Positions 55,099 to 64,000 of a DNA stretch of 64,000 nucleotides are shown piece by piece. Source of the stretch: Fragilariopsis cylindrus CCMP1102. Lineage: Eukaryota; Bacillariophyta; Bacillariophyceae; Bacillariales; Bacillariaceae. Where the stretch lies: contig FMBT01000373.1 of NCBI GenBank assembly GCA_900095095.1, positions 124,001-188,000 of the forward strand. Direction: 5' to 3'. The translations under genes and the position numbers were made by a program. The notes beneath the pieces were generated by a model, which had not been told where the DNA came from, did not search any database, and was given only the letters and a program-made list of their open reading frames with translations. Each line of letters opens with the position of its first letter. The stretch's first letter is position 1.

Positions 55099-57210
55099 AT
55101 TTTGTTACTCATGATGATTGTCGTTTAAGTTAAGGTGTTGATGCGATGTTACAATGTGGCAAGGAAAGCGATGATGGCGGTATGGAAAATGGTCTGAATT
55201 GTGTGTGTAATGGTGTGTTCTATGATATGGGAAACGTAGTAGCTGATCTAGATCCTGTTGTTCGAGTATTTGTATTATCAATTATGTACTTCTAATAGAT
55301 ACACATTGGAGTTCATGATATTACTGCGGTAGGTTGACTCATCACAACAGCAGCAACTCTAAAAATGCATGACATCATCAGAAAATAATCATCAGCAAAA
55401 ACAACATTTCCCAGTCACAGTTTTTCGAACACGTACATACGCACGTAAACGTATTTACAGTACCGAAGTCTCAGTGAGCCAACTTACTTCTCAGTCACGA
55501 GCGAGAGGATGGCCCTGCCTTTTCATCAAGAAATCTTATTAAGGTGGTATCATCACGAATCCTTCGATATGGTGCGCGATGAGTCCAAAAATCACGGAAT
55601 TTGGAATTTCACCCCCATCGATTATCACCGTCTTTGATATCCTTTTTTTTTAAATCAAATCCTGTATATTCGTGTTTTTTTTTTGCGATTCCCTTTCTGT
55701 AGGTGTTCTCTTGTAACAGTAAAATAACGCCCACCCAATTTTTCGTACTAAGTACCATACAAAAACGTCGACCGAACCCCGAATAAAGTCCGACGAGCAT
55801 CTCTTCCCAAGAGTTAATATGCAATATCACACCACGGTGTATTCACCCGATCCTAGTGTTTTTTATTTTACCCTAACTAACAACACTGGAACGGAAGATG
55901 ATTCTGGTATCACTACCGGTTTCAAACCAGACAAATTCAGTTCTGTTCACTGTTACATCGACAACCATATGGACTATAGTTGTAATCCACCAATGGCAGA
56001 TATCACCCGGGTTTTTCCCAAAAAGGTCCAGAATAATCGTTCGTGATTGTAACTAAATAAGACACTAGTATACATTTTAAGAAACATTTCATTTATTACT
56101 ATACTATGGCTATTCGTATTAGTTGGATTTTATTTTATTAAAACTATTACCTATCATTTATATTGCATCGACTAAATTACGGTGTATGTTGCGACTATCT
56201 CGTTTCGTGCTTCATCAGGCAACTCGCTCAATGGAATCTGTACTTTGTCAGGCCATGTCATTGTGCTGGTACAACCAATGGTGTTCATGCAGTCATCGTA
56301 ACCATCACGAATATCGAATGGCACACGATGAGGACTCCATTCGTTGGCAAAATGAAGCACGTTGCTACACCATTTTGCCACGTTTTTGTAGTATACTTTC
56401 TTTCCAACATTTCCATCTTCAAATTCTTTGTTCAATGCGGCGATTTCTCTTTTCAAAGTAATGCAATTATCGTTGTACCGAAAAGATTCATTCGGGGAGG
56501 TGAACATCATGATACCCATTTCACCCTGTTGCATCGTCACCATGGTCAGTCCACCCGATTTTAAATCGTTGATGGTGGACTGGTCTAAGCAGTAATAAGA
56601 CGTATTCATGATGAGATTACTGTCTGTTTTTATGTTTTGTCCTAAATATCCAGTCAAAACACCTTTGGTATGGATTGTTACATGTGGGATTTGACCAGGG
56701 TGAAGAACACAAGACCAGGTTGAAGTACACAGGATCTACGCTTACCACCATAGGTCTGACGTCGACGCAGTACTGTACACAATGTTAGTAGTGTGTGGAT
56801 CGTTACTCCTCCAGTTATTATTATAACATCTTTCAACGGTTTTTCACCGTGTGAACAAAAATAACCGACTGGCGCGCCATATTATCGTTTGTGACACAAC
56901 CTCCACGATATATATTGTAACCATTCATTCATCCCGTACTGAAAAATAAAAAACGGTTGACATCATAAACCCATCACTCCGTTTCTTTTTGAAAACCAAA
57001 TTCGTAAACCACTCCGATACTGGCTGTTACGACAACTCATGGGTATTTTCCATGGACTGTTTCCTACTTCCTTCATCGTAGTTCTCCTCCTAATTCCTTT
57101 TTCTCACAATCTCAAAAAGAACAACATTCGAAAGCCTCCTTTCGATTGTCTCATATTCCACTAATCATATAATTCATTTGAGTTTTCAACTACTGCGTTT
57201 TTCAATAACC
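55099..57210. other. poorly resolved region with two possible small ORFs
   Basis: About 2.1 kb. A plus ORF at 55819-56046 (75 codons) and a minus ORF ending at 56172 (ATG at 56607-56609, 145 codons) are possible. The second reads like protein (NEFEDGN-type charged helices, three Cys) but has no family I know. No introns, TIRs or RNA genes were recognised. Confidence 0.35.
56172..56609 (-). CDS. possible hypothetical protein (145 aa)
   Basis: The frame extends a further 16 codons upstream to a TTG, but the first ATG is at 56607-56609. The predicted protein has balanced composition (ITLKREIAALNKEFEDGNVGKK, WCSNVLHFANEWSPHRVPFDI) with several cysteines and no low-complexity runs, unlike random AT-rich ORFs. 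No family recognised. It may belong to the accessory region to its right. Confidence 0.4.
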   Translation of the reverse strand: MNTSYYCLDQSTINDLKSGGLTMVTMQQGEMGIMMFTSPNESFRYNDNCITLKREIAALNKEFEDGNVGKKVYYKNVAKWCSNVLHFANEWSPHRVPFDIRDGYDDCMNTIGCTSTMTWPDKVQIPLSELPDEARNEIVATYTVI

Positions 57211-59694
57211 ATGTCCATCCTTCACGATGCTGCAGCATCAGCATCATATCCACCTCCCGATCTTCATGATTTGGTAAAGGCTATGAATGATGAAGAGCGA
57301 ACTACCGAATTGGCGACATTCGATACCGATTTCAAATTATTTTGGAAGAGTGACAATCATCTTCCTTTATCACAACGGTTGGATAAATATAGTCAGCAAC
57401 AGTTCTTGGACATTTTAATAGAAAAATTTCCAACATTGGCTAGTATGGAAGGAATTGTACTAGAAGCGGGTGTGGAGCAAATCAACGAACTTCAACCGGG
57501 GGACATCTCACCCTTAGCCAGCGACAACGACGATTATTTTTTGAAATTCGTGGCTGTTATAGGAGATTTCACCGTCAAATTCAGCAAAGAGTTGGACGAG
57601 ACAATATCACATCTAGAAGAAGAAGAGGTGTTGTCGAACGAGATACTTGCATCGAGAGATGTACTAACAATCTTGGTTGACAGTTTTCCTTACCTATCTG
57701 TAGCCCCAGCGGCACACCTTGAACTGCAACGGTTATTCCTTGTTCAAATTCGACATCACTTTGGAACCAACATCCTCGAGTCTCGCGGCGGTTTGATCTT
57801 TCACCTGGTTGAAATTTTTACCGGGTGTCATTGTCACCATGCATATAACAACTCCGACGAAATGTTTGACAAAGGCATGACCCTTTTGAAAAACAATTTA
57901 TCGATTGGAATGACATTTGTTGCTTGTGGTTCATTTGTCGATATGTTCGTTGAAAAAGGATTTTTAGAATTAAACAAGTCGGCAGTGGATGGAGTCGAAT
58001 GGATTAAGGTTCCCGAGGGAATGCTTGGAGAAGATTCATCCCTTATTTTACCGCCTGTACCTGCTGTACCCGCTGTACCTGCTGTACCCGCTGTACCAAA
58101 GCGAAAGAAGGTTGCTTTTGCTGCGTTAAATCAAGGTGATAATCAACTAGGTCCGAATTTTGCCCTATCACAATCTGATCATACTCAAATTCAACCAGGT
58201 CAGAATTTGGGACCGAGACGAAGTGAAAGAATTCTGATATCTCAACAGAAGAAACCTCAAACCCAATCAGTGGAGGTAGCACATCACTCATCAGATGAAG
58301 ATGATTCGGTAAGTAAATCGGACAGTGTTTCGATTTACGACCCGGGTGATGATACACTTGATCCGGATGAACCAATGGTACAGAATGATGGTGATGATAA
58401 CATTGAGGCTGCAGGCATACCAGACAACGGAGAATGGAGTGAACAGAATTATACGGATGACGGTTTGTGGACTGAGAAAGGATTCAGTGCGTCACTGCGT
58501 GAATATAGGCCAAAGAGAACCTGGACTACACCCGCCGCATGTATGGCTGGCCAACAACGAAAAAAACTGAAAGCAAATGTGGAAACTATGACGAACGTCT
58601 TCGACAGATACAGTCAGCGTCCTGGTATGGAGTTTCCATCACAAGAATTTATACTTCTACAAATTACCGACATCAATGGGGTTGGACACAAATACGAACC
58701 ATTATGCCGAAGAAAAAAAACAGCTGCGATGGCATATGGTCGACCCAAGGCCTTAGATGAGTTTAAAAGGTATTTGGAAAGTGAAACCAACGGAGAAAAT
58801 AATTATGTCAATCACACGGCAACCGACATAGATGAACTCACCCATTTTTGGAGAACAAACGAAGCAGGAAAAACTGTTAATGAAAATGCGGACGATCCGG
58901 ACGATCTGGAAGATGCGGAGGATCTGGTCGATTTAAATGCCACGACGAACGCACCAACTGCTAACAGTGAGGAAACAGTCATTGAACTACAACATCCGAC
59001 GGGGTTGGATGTCGCTGGGGTTGAATCCGACGGGCAACTAAATTTAAATGACAAAACGAACGAACCACCTGCTCACGGTGAGAAAACAGGTCAGGCCAAC
59101 GCAGAGGATGCTGCTAATGATGCGGGGTTGAATGTCGCACAGGGCACAAACAATACATCTGCCGAAACAGGTATCAGCAACTCAGGAAATTTGACCGCCG
59201 CGACGAACGGATCAACTGTTGACGATGCGGAAACAGCAACTAGCGGACAACAATATTCGACGGGGTTGAAAGTCGGTGAGGGTGACAACAACACCTCCGC
59301 CGAATCGTCCGCGGTAGTAGTGACGACGGGTACCCGCAAGAGCAACAGCGACGAAATCAAAGAAATATTACAACTATTTAATTTAAATGCCACAACGAAC
59401 GGATCAACTGTTGACGATGCGGAAACAGCAACTAGCGAACAACAACATTCGACGGGGTCGAATGTCGCAAGGGGCGGAAACATTCAACATTTGACGGTGA
59501 AAGCGCTATTGAGCGCACGTAATAGTGCTCGCACCACCGGTTCTGTAAATGGTAGCGCTAGTGGTAATAGTAGTGATAATAGAATAGGTGCTGATAACAA
59601 CAACAATAATGAAAAGAAGAAGAGAAAGAAGAAAAAGAAGAAAAAGGAGGAAAAGGAGGAAAAGGAGAAAAAGGAGAAAAAGAATAGAAAATAA
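57211..59694 (+). CDS. 827-residue repeat-bearing protein of unknown function, possibly mobile-element encoded
   Basis: I place the start at the ATG at 57211 (MSILHDAAASASYPPPD); the frame extends upstream only to a TTG at 57178. Residues 1-280 are helical and globular (LVDSFPYLSVAPAAHLELQRLFLVQIRHHFG, a CHCHH cluster). Then comes a VPA tripeptide repeat, a basic patch PKRKKVAFAA (possible NLS) and an acidic region. A second conserved-looking block follows (PKRTWTTPAACMAGQQRKK to GRPKALDEFKRYLESETNG). The C-terminal 220 residues carry degenerate repeats around ATTNGSTVDDAETATS and end in a Lys/Glu tail. No domain recognised. The nuclear-looking composition and position beside a transposase suggest an accessory protein of a mobile element; this is inference. 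Confidence 0.7.
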   Translation: MSILHDAAASASYPPPDLHDLVKAMNDEERTTELATFDTDFKLFWKSDNHLPLSQRLDKYSQQQFLDILIEKFPTLASMEGIVLEAGVEQINELQPGDISPLASDNDDYFLKFVAVIGDFTVKFSKELDETISHLEEEEVLSNEILASRDVLTILVDSFPYLSVAPAAHLELQRLFLVQIRHHFGTNILESRGGLIFHLVEIFTGCHCHHAYNNSDEMFDKGMTLLKNNLSIGMTFVACGSFVDMFVEKGFLELNKSAVDGVEWIKVPEGMLGEDSSLILPPVPAVPAVPAVPAVPKRKKVAFAALNQGDNQLGPNFALSQSDHTQIQPGQNLGPRRSERILISQQKKPQTQSVEVAHHSSDEDDSVSKSDSVSIYDPGDDTLDPDEPMVQNDGDDNIEAAGIPDNGEWSEQNYTDDGLWTEKGFSASLREYRPKRTWTTPAACMAGQQRKKLKANVETMTNVFDRYSQRPGMEFPSQEFILLQITDINGVGHKYEPLCRRKKTAAMAYGRPKALDEFKRYLESETNGENNYVNHTATDIDELTHFWRTNEAGKTVNENADDPDDLEDAEDLVDLNATTNAPTANSEETVIELQHPTGLDVAGVESDGQLNLNDKTNEPPAHGEKTGQANAEDAANDAGLNVAQGTNNTSAETGISNSGNLTAATNGSTVDDAETATSGQQYSTGLKVGEGDNNTSAESSAVVVTTGTRKSNSDEIKEILQLFNLNATTNGSTVDDAETATSEQQHSTGSNVARGGNIQHLTVKALLSARNSARTTGSVNGSASGNSSDNRIGADNNNNNEKKKRKKKKKKKEEKEEKEKKEKKNRK
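58051..58098 (+). repeat. GTACCTGCT/GTACCCGCT tandem repeat (VPA)
   Basis: Five nine-base units differing only at a synonymous T/C, encoding Val-Pro-Ala repeats. Conservation of the peptide with alternating codons is visible. Confidence 0.9.
59190..59480 (+). repeat. direct repeat of about 95 bp, two strong copies
   Basis: Copies at about 59195-59290 and 59388-59483 share long identical runs (for example GATGCGGAAACAGCAACTAG). They encode ATTNGSTVDDAETATS followed by QQ(Y/H)STG. More degenerate protein-level copies lie upstream from about 58935. Confidence 0.85.
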
Positions 59695-60109
59695 AATCAA
59701 TCAACGCCTATGTTGACATGAGTACACTGAAACATCGTTTACGGATAGGATTGGAACAGTAATTATTGGAACATAGCAATTGAGTTTTATACAACCTGGT
59801 GGATGTCATCACCACCAAGCTCGCTACCTATACAATCAACACGGTCAGAATTCACATAGGTTAAAAGTTACTTGGTTTATGCACAAACCAACCAAGTATG
59901 CCTATTATACAACTAACTAATAAAGAAAGTAGAACTAGATTTCATTACAAATATAGTTCTCTTTTATTATCTTTCTTCTGTGTTGCTTTTTTGCTTAATC
60001 TTTTTTTCTTTTTTACCAGTGGTTTATTCATCGTCGTTCATTACATTTACTCATCAATCTCAATCGGTTACTGTTATCACATTTCAATCATCCTCAATTT
60101 CTCTTTTGT
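59695..60109. other. convergent intergenic region with hairpin
   Basis: About 415 bp between convergent ORFs. ACTTGGTT at 59870-59877 and AACCAAGT at 59890-59897 form an 8-bp stem with a 12-base loop. The ORFs here are T-rich shadows of the adjacent minus-strand gene. Confidence 0.45.
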
Positions 60110-60868
60110 TTACTCGTCGTCGTCATCGTCTTCAATTTCAATTACCTCCTTTACTCCTTTTTCAATCTTGATCTGAACTTCGTCGTGAATCTCGATTACC
60201 TCGTTTGGTTTTTTTTTGGGATCGATGTAGTATTTGATTTGACGGGGACGGCAGATCGATTGCCTGGTGGAAACATCCGCGGGTAATCTAGCTTGTGGAG
60301 AAGAAACAGCACGCACGGTATTGGTTCGACGACGGTGGAGCTTGAACCCGGTGAAACCGACACCGGGTGGATTTGGCCATTCCTTTTTAATTGCCTCTGT
60401 TCCACAACGAGGGAGAGGAACGCGCTTGTTTATAGGTCCATATCCGTCGTGAAGAATGAAGTAAAAAAAACGATATCCAAGGAAGCGACGTTCATTGGCC
60501 GAGTACCTGCTTTCACCTCGCATAGAGTTAACATTACGAATTATCTCTACTCTATTGATTTCCCAAGCACAAGGATGACAATTGCAATGGGTGCAATTTT
60601 GCCTGGATGAATTTCCACCGGGGCTGTAATAGCACAGCATTCGTGTTGGTTCCTTGAAGTTGGTAATACGGAATCGTTTGCACTGTTCGTTAATACGAGC
60701 GTGTGTTTCTTTCCATGTTTCTTGTCTCGAGTAACAGAGCGACCAGGAATCAACCTTCTCAAATTCGACCTGTGGAACATCCCCCTGTGTAGGGACTGTT
60801 GGTACCCATTTGTGCAGCCTGTTGCAGATGGCATCAAATTCTCGATCTAAACTCATATACGATTCCAT
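60110..60868 (-). CDS. P2X7 C-terminal 'ballast'-like domain protein
   Basis: A 252-residue ORF from an ATG. A cysteine cluster, CTHCNCHPCAW (about residues 95-105), is followed at about residues 128-178 by NERRFLGYRFFYF, HDGYGPINKRVPLPRC, EAIKKEWP and GFTGFK. This matches the order of the human P2X7 tail (RHCAYRCYATW, a Gly-rich turn, LPSCCRWRIRKEFP, GQYSGFK). The ballast domain binds zinc through cysteines and, outside vertebrates, occurs in many proteins without a channel. There is no P2X channel part here. The tail is Lys/Glu-rich and ends in an Asp/Glu run. It overlaps the preceding ORF by 16 bp and sits beside a Mutator-like transposase. Confidence 0.65.
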   Translation of the reverse strand: MESYMSLDREFDAICNRLHKWVPTVPTQGDVPQVEFEKVDSWSLCYSRQETWKETHARINEQCKRFRITNFKEPTRMLCYYSPGGNSSRQNCTHCNCHPCAWEINRVEIIRNVNSMRGESRYSANERRFLGYRFFYFILHDGYGPINKRVPLPRCGTEAIKKEWPNPPGVGFTGFKLHRRRTNTVRAVSSPQARLPADVSTRQSICRPRQIKYYIDPKKKPNEVIEIHDEVQIKIEKGVKEVIEIEDDDDDE

Positions 60869-61374
60869 TTCGTATATACCAGACCTGTTCTGTGAACCAG
60901 CGTGGATTTCAGGGTAGTCTTCAATTTGGAAAACGATTTGAGGTTGTTAATATTGTACACAAACTCGTGGAGGATAGCAATGCCTCCAATAACCATTCGA
61001 CGCTCAGTGAATAAATCACTTTCCCTCTCTTTGTAAATGGGGTTGCCTCCGCCCATGAGAGTGTGGATTACTTTTACGCAATCTGTGTAACTTGTCCAAA
61101 ACGGTAGATGTACTCGAACTATCTTCTTGAGCACCTGGATGGTATTCTGTTCACCATCTACCTCCTGCAAATGATATTCAGCAGTGAAAGTTACCGAACG
61201 GTCCTCATACAGCAAATACGACATGGGTGGAACTTGAAGAGGTTTGTATTGAGAGACTATCCAGATCGGGTGTTCCAATTTATCGTCGTAAGGCAGGTAT
61301 ATAGTTTCATCCGAGAAATGAGAGGAGACTGACAATAAAAATTGCTCAAAGCCATTAACAACAGAAAACAACAT
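60853..61374 (-). CDS. hypothetical protein overlapping the ballast-like gene
   Basis: A 173-residue ORF from an ATG with balanced composition, no repeats and no signal peptide apart from a mildly hydrophobic start. Features include DEHPIWIVSQYKPLQVPPMSY-like beta-rich sequence and a central VRVHLPFWTSYTDCVKVIH. No family recognised. Its stop lies 16 bp inside the start of the ballast-like ORF in another frame. The pair may be two genes, a spliced or read-through unit, or one gene split by a frame change. Confidence 0.55.
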   Translation of the reverse strand: MLFSVVNGFEQFLLSVSSHFSDETIYLPYDDKLEHPIWIVSQYKPLQVPPMSYLLYEDRSVTFTAEYHLQEVDGEQNTIQVLKKIVRVHLPFWTSYTDCVKVIHTLMGGGNPIYKERESDLFTERRMVIGGIAILHEFVYNINNLKSFSKLKTTLKSTLVHRTGLVYTKWNRI

Positions 61375-62178
61375 GATACGTGTTGTAATTGGATACTACT
61401 GTTTTGTCGAACGAAGTTGCAAATTATGATCATATTGTTCGACTTCCACAATATTTAGGTCAAGTATAGTGCTTTTTGTTACTTAGTACGCTAAAATAAT
61501 AAAGGATAGAAGTAGGTCGTGTTCAAAATGGAGGGAACTATAGCATTGTTGTATACAACCGGGGGTGCTAACGCTTTGATTTGTCAAACGGAAGATCCAG
61601 CCCTGCTCTTGATGCTTACGAATGATGGCCGGTGAAAGTCCCTCTCTTTCTGGAAAGCAACCGTGTTAGATATTGAGTTGAAAACGGAGGGAAACATGTG
61701 ATTTGTTGCCGGTTGTATGGGCGTTTTTGAATCGACCTGGAAGACTATCAACAGGTTTGTATAGCCGGCGTGTATTAGATCTTTCAACTATTCTTATTAC
61801 AATTTCATAGGAGATAAATACCAAGCACCTGCACCTGCACGTATTCAGAAAAGGCGCGCAATTTTTCGGATTTTGGGGGGTAAGTCAGTACTACCTACCG
61901 ATGGGCTCGTCGTAACCGTTAACGACAAAAAGGCTGCATTACAGCAACAGACAATTTGAAAGAATGACAATACTGATTTGAATCTTGTCCGTCCAGTTTG
62001 ATTTGACACGAGTGTGGTTTGTATAGATACGTGGTTCGAATAGATGCTTTGCACAACCTGGTCGTTGGTTGTCGAATCAAATGGTTCACCGCGCTCGTTA
62101 TGGATTCCGCTACTGACAGAGAACAGAGCACAAGGAAACAATACTATTACGTGAACCAGGAATGTTGTTTTAGTTGAA
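61375..62178. other. region between accessory genes
   Basis: About 800 bp upstream of the divergent accessory ORFs. Short minus ORFs (61584-61787, 61845-62141) lack features. It should hold the promoters of both the minus-strand pair and the transposase. I could not see a terminal inverted repeat. Confidence 0.4.
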
Positions 62179-62258
62179 GCAATTTATTTGATCCATGGTG
62201 TTTTTACAAATAGGTTAAAGCAATTATTTGATCCATGGTGTTTTACAAATAGGTTGAA
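62179..62258. repeat. 40-bp tandem duplication
   Basis: GCAATTTATTTGATCCATGG... at 62179-62219 is followed at once by a near-identical copy at 62220-62258 (about two indels and two substitutions). It lies just before the recognisable part of the transposase and is read there as FDPWCFTNRLN-type repeats. Confidence 0.9.
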
Positions 62259-62381
62259 CTTGGCACATTGGGTGAATGATGGGGGGGGTCGAATTTTTGT
62301 AAACAAGTGTGACGATCGGAATGTAATAATTGCATGGAAGAGCATAACTGCTCTTCTTGTCGAAAACACAGTGTGTTGTAA

Positions 62382-64000
62382 ATGCAGGAAAATGAACACA
62401 ATGGATTTTGTGCCGAAACTATCGGAATAGCTACAAAGGTCAGTCTAGCATGTAAGAATGTGATTTGTGAAAAATATAACGAATGGTCCGTCAAGGAACC
62501 AGCCATGGTTGATTTGGATAAGTTGGTTGACGACAAGTGCGATCCATATGATATAAAAAAATGTGGTAACCGTGCTACTCGACAGTATCAACTCAATCTA
62601 GACTTGACTTTAGGTATAATGATGATTGGAGGTGGCGGACACGATTACGCATTGGTTGCCTCTCAGCTTAATCTATGTTGCAGCCAGCGACAATTGCTAG
62701 ACTCGTTTACATCCAATGAAGAAACTATGGCTCTGCACATAATAAAAATGGCGGAAGAAGTAGTTGAAAGAAACTTGAACGACGAAAAAAAGGAATCACA
62801 ATTGGTCAACGATCCAATCACTGATGAGGTGCACCTCGTTGCAGATACGATTAGAAAAAGAAAGGCGGGTGAAAATACCCCTATGTCAAATACACCCGCG
62901 TTGGAAGTAGATGCAGTTTCGTTGGACGAAAACCAAGAAGCGAGACCAAGACCAAAGAAAAAACGAAACATAGGCGTATCTATGGATGCTGGATGGAGAA
63001 AGCGTAGCTCCGGAAGAACTTACGACGCACAACAAGCCCAATTTTTTGCTTTTGGAGTAGAGACGAATAAAATTCTCTACTTTGAGCAGATGTCCACGCG
63101 TTGTCGAAAATGTGAACACAAGTTGGAACACGATCCGAAATTGTGCTCGCATAACTATACAGGTTCTGCAAAGGGAATGGAACCTCATGCTGCTTTGAAA
63201 TGCATCCAATCGATTTTTTCCAAGGGTGATGCGTTTGTAGGCACTATTGTTACTGATGACGATTCCAGTATGAGAGCCCGACTAAAACAGAATGGAAGAG
63301 AAAAGATAGAAGCAGGATTATGTCGAAAGGAGGACCTAACGCCAACCATCCAATTGAGCAACAAAAACGACCACGGTGCACTTGAACTGAACATACCTGA
63401 ACCTATCTGTAAAGCGGATGCTAATCACAGAGTGCGTGGATTCGGTAATGCAGTTCAGAAGTTAGTTAACATGAGGAAGGGGGAAAGTGGGGGAGTAACT
63501 GGTGTTGACCGTGATCGATTGAAAGTCAATTTTGCGTACGCTCGGGCTAAGAATGTGGATAAGGATTTCAATTTATTCTGTGCTGCATTCGCACCAGTTA
63601 TAGAGCATCATTTTAATAATCACGAACTGTGCGGTGAGTGGTGCGCTGCTAAAAAGCTAACTGATACAAAAAAATCGGCGGATCATTTACATTATCGTTG
63701 CAAAGTCAAAAACAAATTAATGTATGATAACTTGAAGGAGATACACAAACGTTATACCACCGAGCAACAACTACGAGAAATACACCATAAGGTAAATACA
63801 AATTTGAGTGAATCAGCAAACTTTGTTGTAACAAAGTTTTTGCCCAAACACAAGAATTTCGGAACGACAATAGCGGATAAAGGTAGGGTCCATTTCTCGG
63901 TATGTATTATTACAGACGGGTACAAATCCACCATGGTTGAATTGTATAAGAGAATGGGATTTGAAAATAATCTGCTACGAGTAAAGGGATGGACGGATAT
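62382..64000 (+). CDS. Mutator-like transposase (PF20700-type), partial, runs off the right edge
   Basis: From 62382 a plus frame is open to the window end (539 codons). Residues match the Mutator-like domain family: LTLGIMMIGGGGHDYALVASQLNL, then IGVSMDAGWRKRSSGRTYDA (first catalytic Asp), RCRKCEHKL...CSHNYTGSAKGMEP (zinc-type cysteines), TIVTDDDSSMRAR (second Asp) and NLSESANFVVTKFLPKHKNFG (the Glu-Asn region). The upstream part continues in another frame, 62260-62440: RNVIIAWKSITALLVENTVCCKC, which normally precedes AETIGIATKVSLACKN in this family. One frame break therefore lies between about 62380 and 62440 (no normal-length intron fits). The true start is unresolved. It is a plain DNA transposon enzyme; the cysteine pairs look complete. 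Confidence 0.85.
   Translation, partial: MQENEHNGFCAETIGIATKVSLACKNVICEKYNEWSVKEPAMVDLDKLVDDKCDPYDIKKCGNRATRQYQLNLDLTLGIMMIGGGGHDYALVASQLNLCCSQRQLLDSFTSNEETMALHIIKMAEEVVERNLNDEKKESQLVNDPITDEVHLVADTIRKRKAGENTPMSNTPALEVDAVSLDENQEARPRPKKKRNIGVSMDAGWRKRSSGRTYDAQQAQFFAFGVETNKILYFEQMSTRCRKCEHKLEHDPKLCSHNYTGSAKGMEPHAALKCIQSIFSKGDAFVGTIVTDDDSSMRARLKQNGREKIEAGLCRKEDLTPTIQLSNKNDHGALELNIPEPICKADANHRVRGFGNAVQKLVNMRKGESGGVTGVDRDRLKVNFAYARAKNVDKDFNLFCAAFAPVIEHHFNNHELCGEWCAAKKLTDTKKSADHLHYRCKVKNKLMYDNLKEIHKRYTTEQQLREIHHKVNTNLSESANFVVTKFLPKHKNFGTTIADKGRVHFSVCIITDGYKSTMVELYKRMGFENNLLRVKGWTD

Larger units (their letters stand above)
57211..64000. mobile_element. candidate composite DNA-transposon region (Mutator-like), right end outside window
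   Basis: The transposase, the ballast-like ORF, its overlapping partner and the 827-residue repeat ORF are contiguous. They lie to the right of the last host-like gene and have fewer Asn/Gln runs than the host genes to the left. No terminal inverted repeat or target-site duplication could be identified because one end is missing. The grouping is inference; limits are provisional and the left end may include the 56172-56609 ORF. Confidence 0.4.

Noticed and set aside
57178-57210. N-terminal extension of the 827-residue ORF
   Set aside because: It begins at TTG; the first ATG is at 57211.
60110-60868. A full P2X receptor channel
   Set aside because: No P2X ectodomain or transmembrane segments are present; only the tail-like domain matches.

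Overview
This 64-kb window is nuclear DNA from a low-GC eukaryote, most likely a diatom or close stramenopile. The evidence is mixed. Genes are short and compact with few small GT-AG introns. Several proteins open with a signal peptide ending in an ASAFAP-like cleavage motif (LG|FAP in ArgC, LA|FVSP in Obg, TA|FTTP in a Rieske-like protein), typical of import into a secondary red plastid. The retroelement remnant and the transposon-type proteins also resemble diatom lineages. Proteins are rich in Asn, Gln, Asp and Thr runs encoded by trinucleotide repeats. The genus cannot be fixed by eye. I recognised no rRNA, tRNA or CRISPR array.

Layout. 1-6 kb: an Asn-rich partial gene leaving the left edge, a small hypothetical gene, an At4g14100/ependymin-like secretory protein, a decayed methyltransferase-like gene and a spliced syntaxin-16/Tlg2 Qa-SNARE. 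6-20 kb: a sedolisin protease, plastid-type ArgC, a 2OG-Fe(II) prolyl-4-hydroxylase-like enzyme, a class IIA HAD protein, ribosomal protein uL3 (start codon split by an intron), a plastid-type Obg GTPase and a MYND-finger protein. 20-31 kb: a sulfotransferase-like membrane protein, a fossil LTR retrotransposon, a four-TM leucine-rich-repeat protein and a cyclic-nucleotide-dependent protein kinase. 31-51 kb: a Golgi-type glycosyltransferase, a gamma-carbonic-anhydrase-like protein, an ARM-plus-coiled-coil protein, a MATE transporter, a ketopantoate-reductase-like gene, a Ser/Thr/Gln-rich membrane protein, kinetochore Nuf2, a REX4-type exonuclease and an acidic/basic nucleolar-looking protein. 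51-57 kb: mostly gene-poor, with simple pentanucleotide repeats and a spliced four-cysteine Rieske-like plastid protein.

57-64 kb is the accessory end of the window. It holds an 827-residue repeat-bearing ORF of unknown function, two overlapping minus-strand ORFs and, running off the right edge, a Mutator-like (PF20700-type) transposase. The second minus-strand ORF carries a domain resembling the C-terminal 'ballast' domain of the P2X7 receptor. This may be one composite mobile element or a nest of several, and is the part most likely to be new.

A cross-cutting observation is that many otherwise conserved genes (Obg, the kinase, MATE, the panE-like gene, REX4, the ARM/coiled-coil gene, the nucleolar-like gene) carry single-base frame breaks. 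Others of similar size are intact. Uncorrected assembly indels are the simplest explanation; real gene decay is the alternative.
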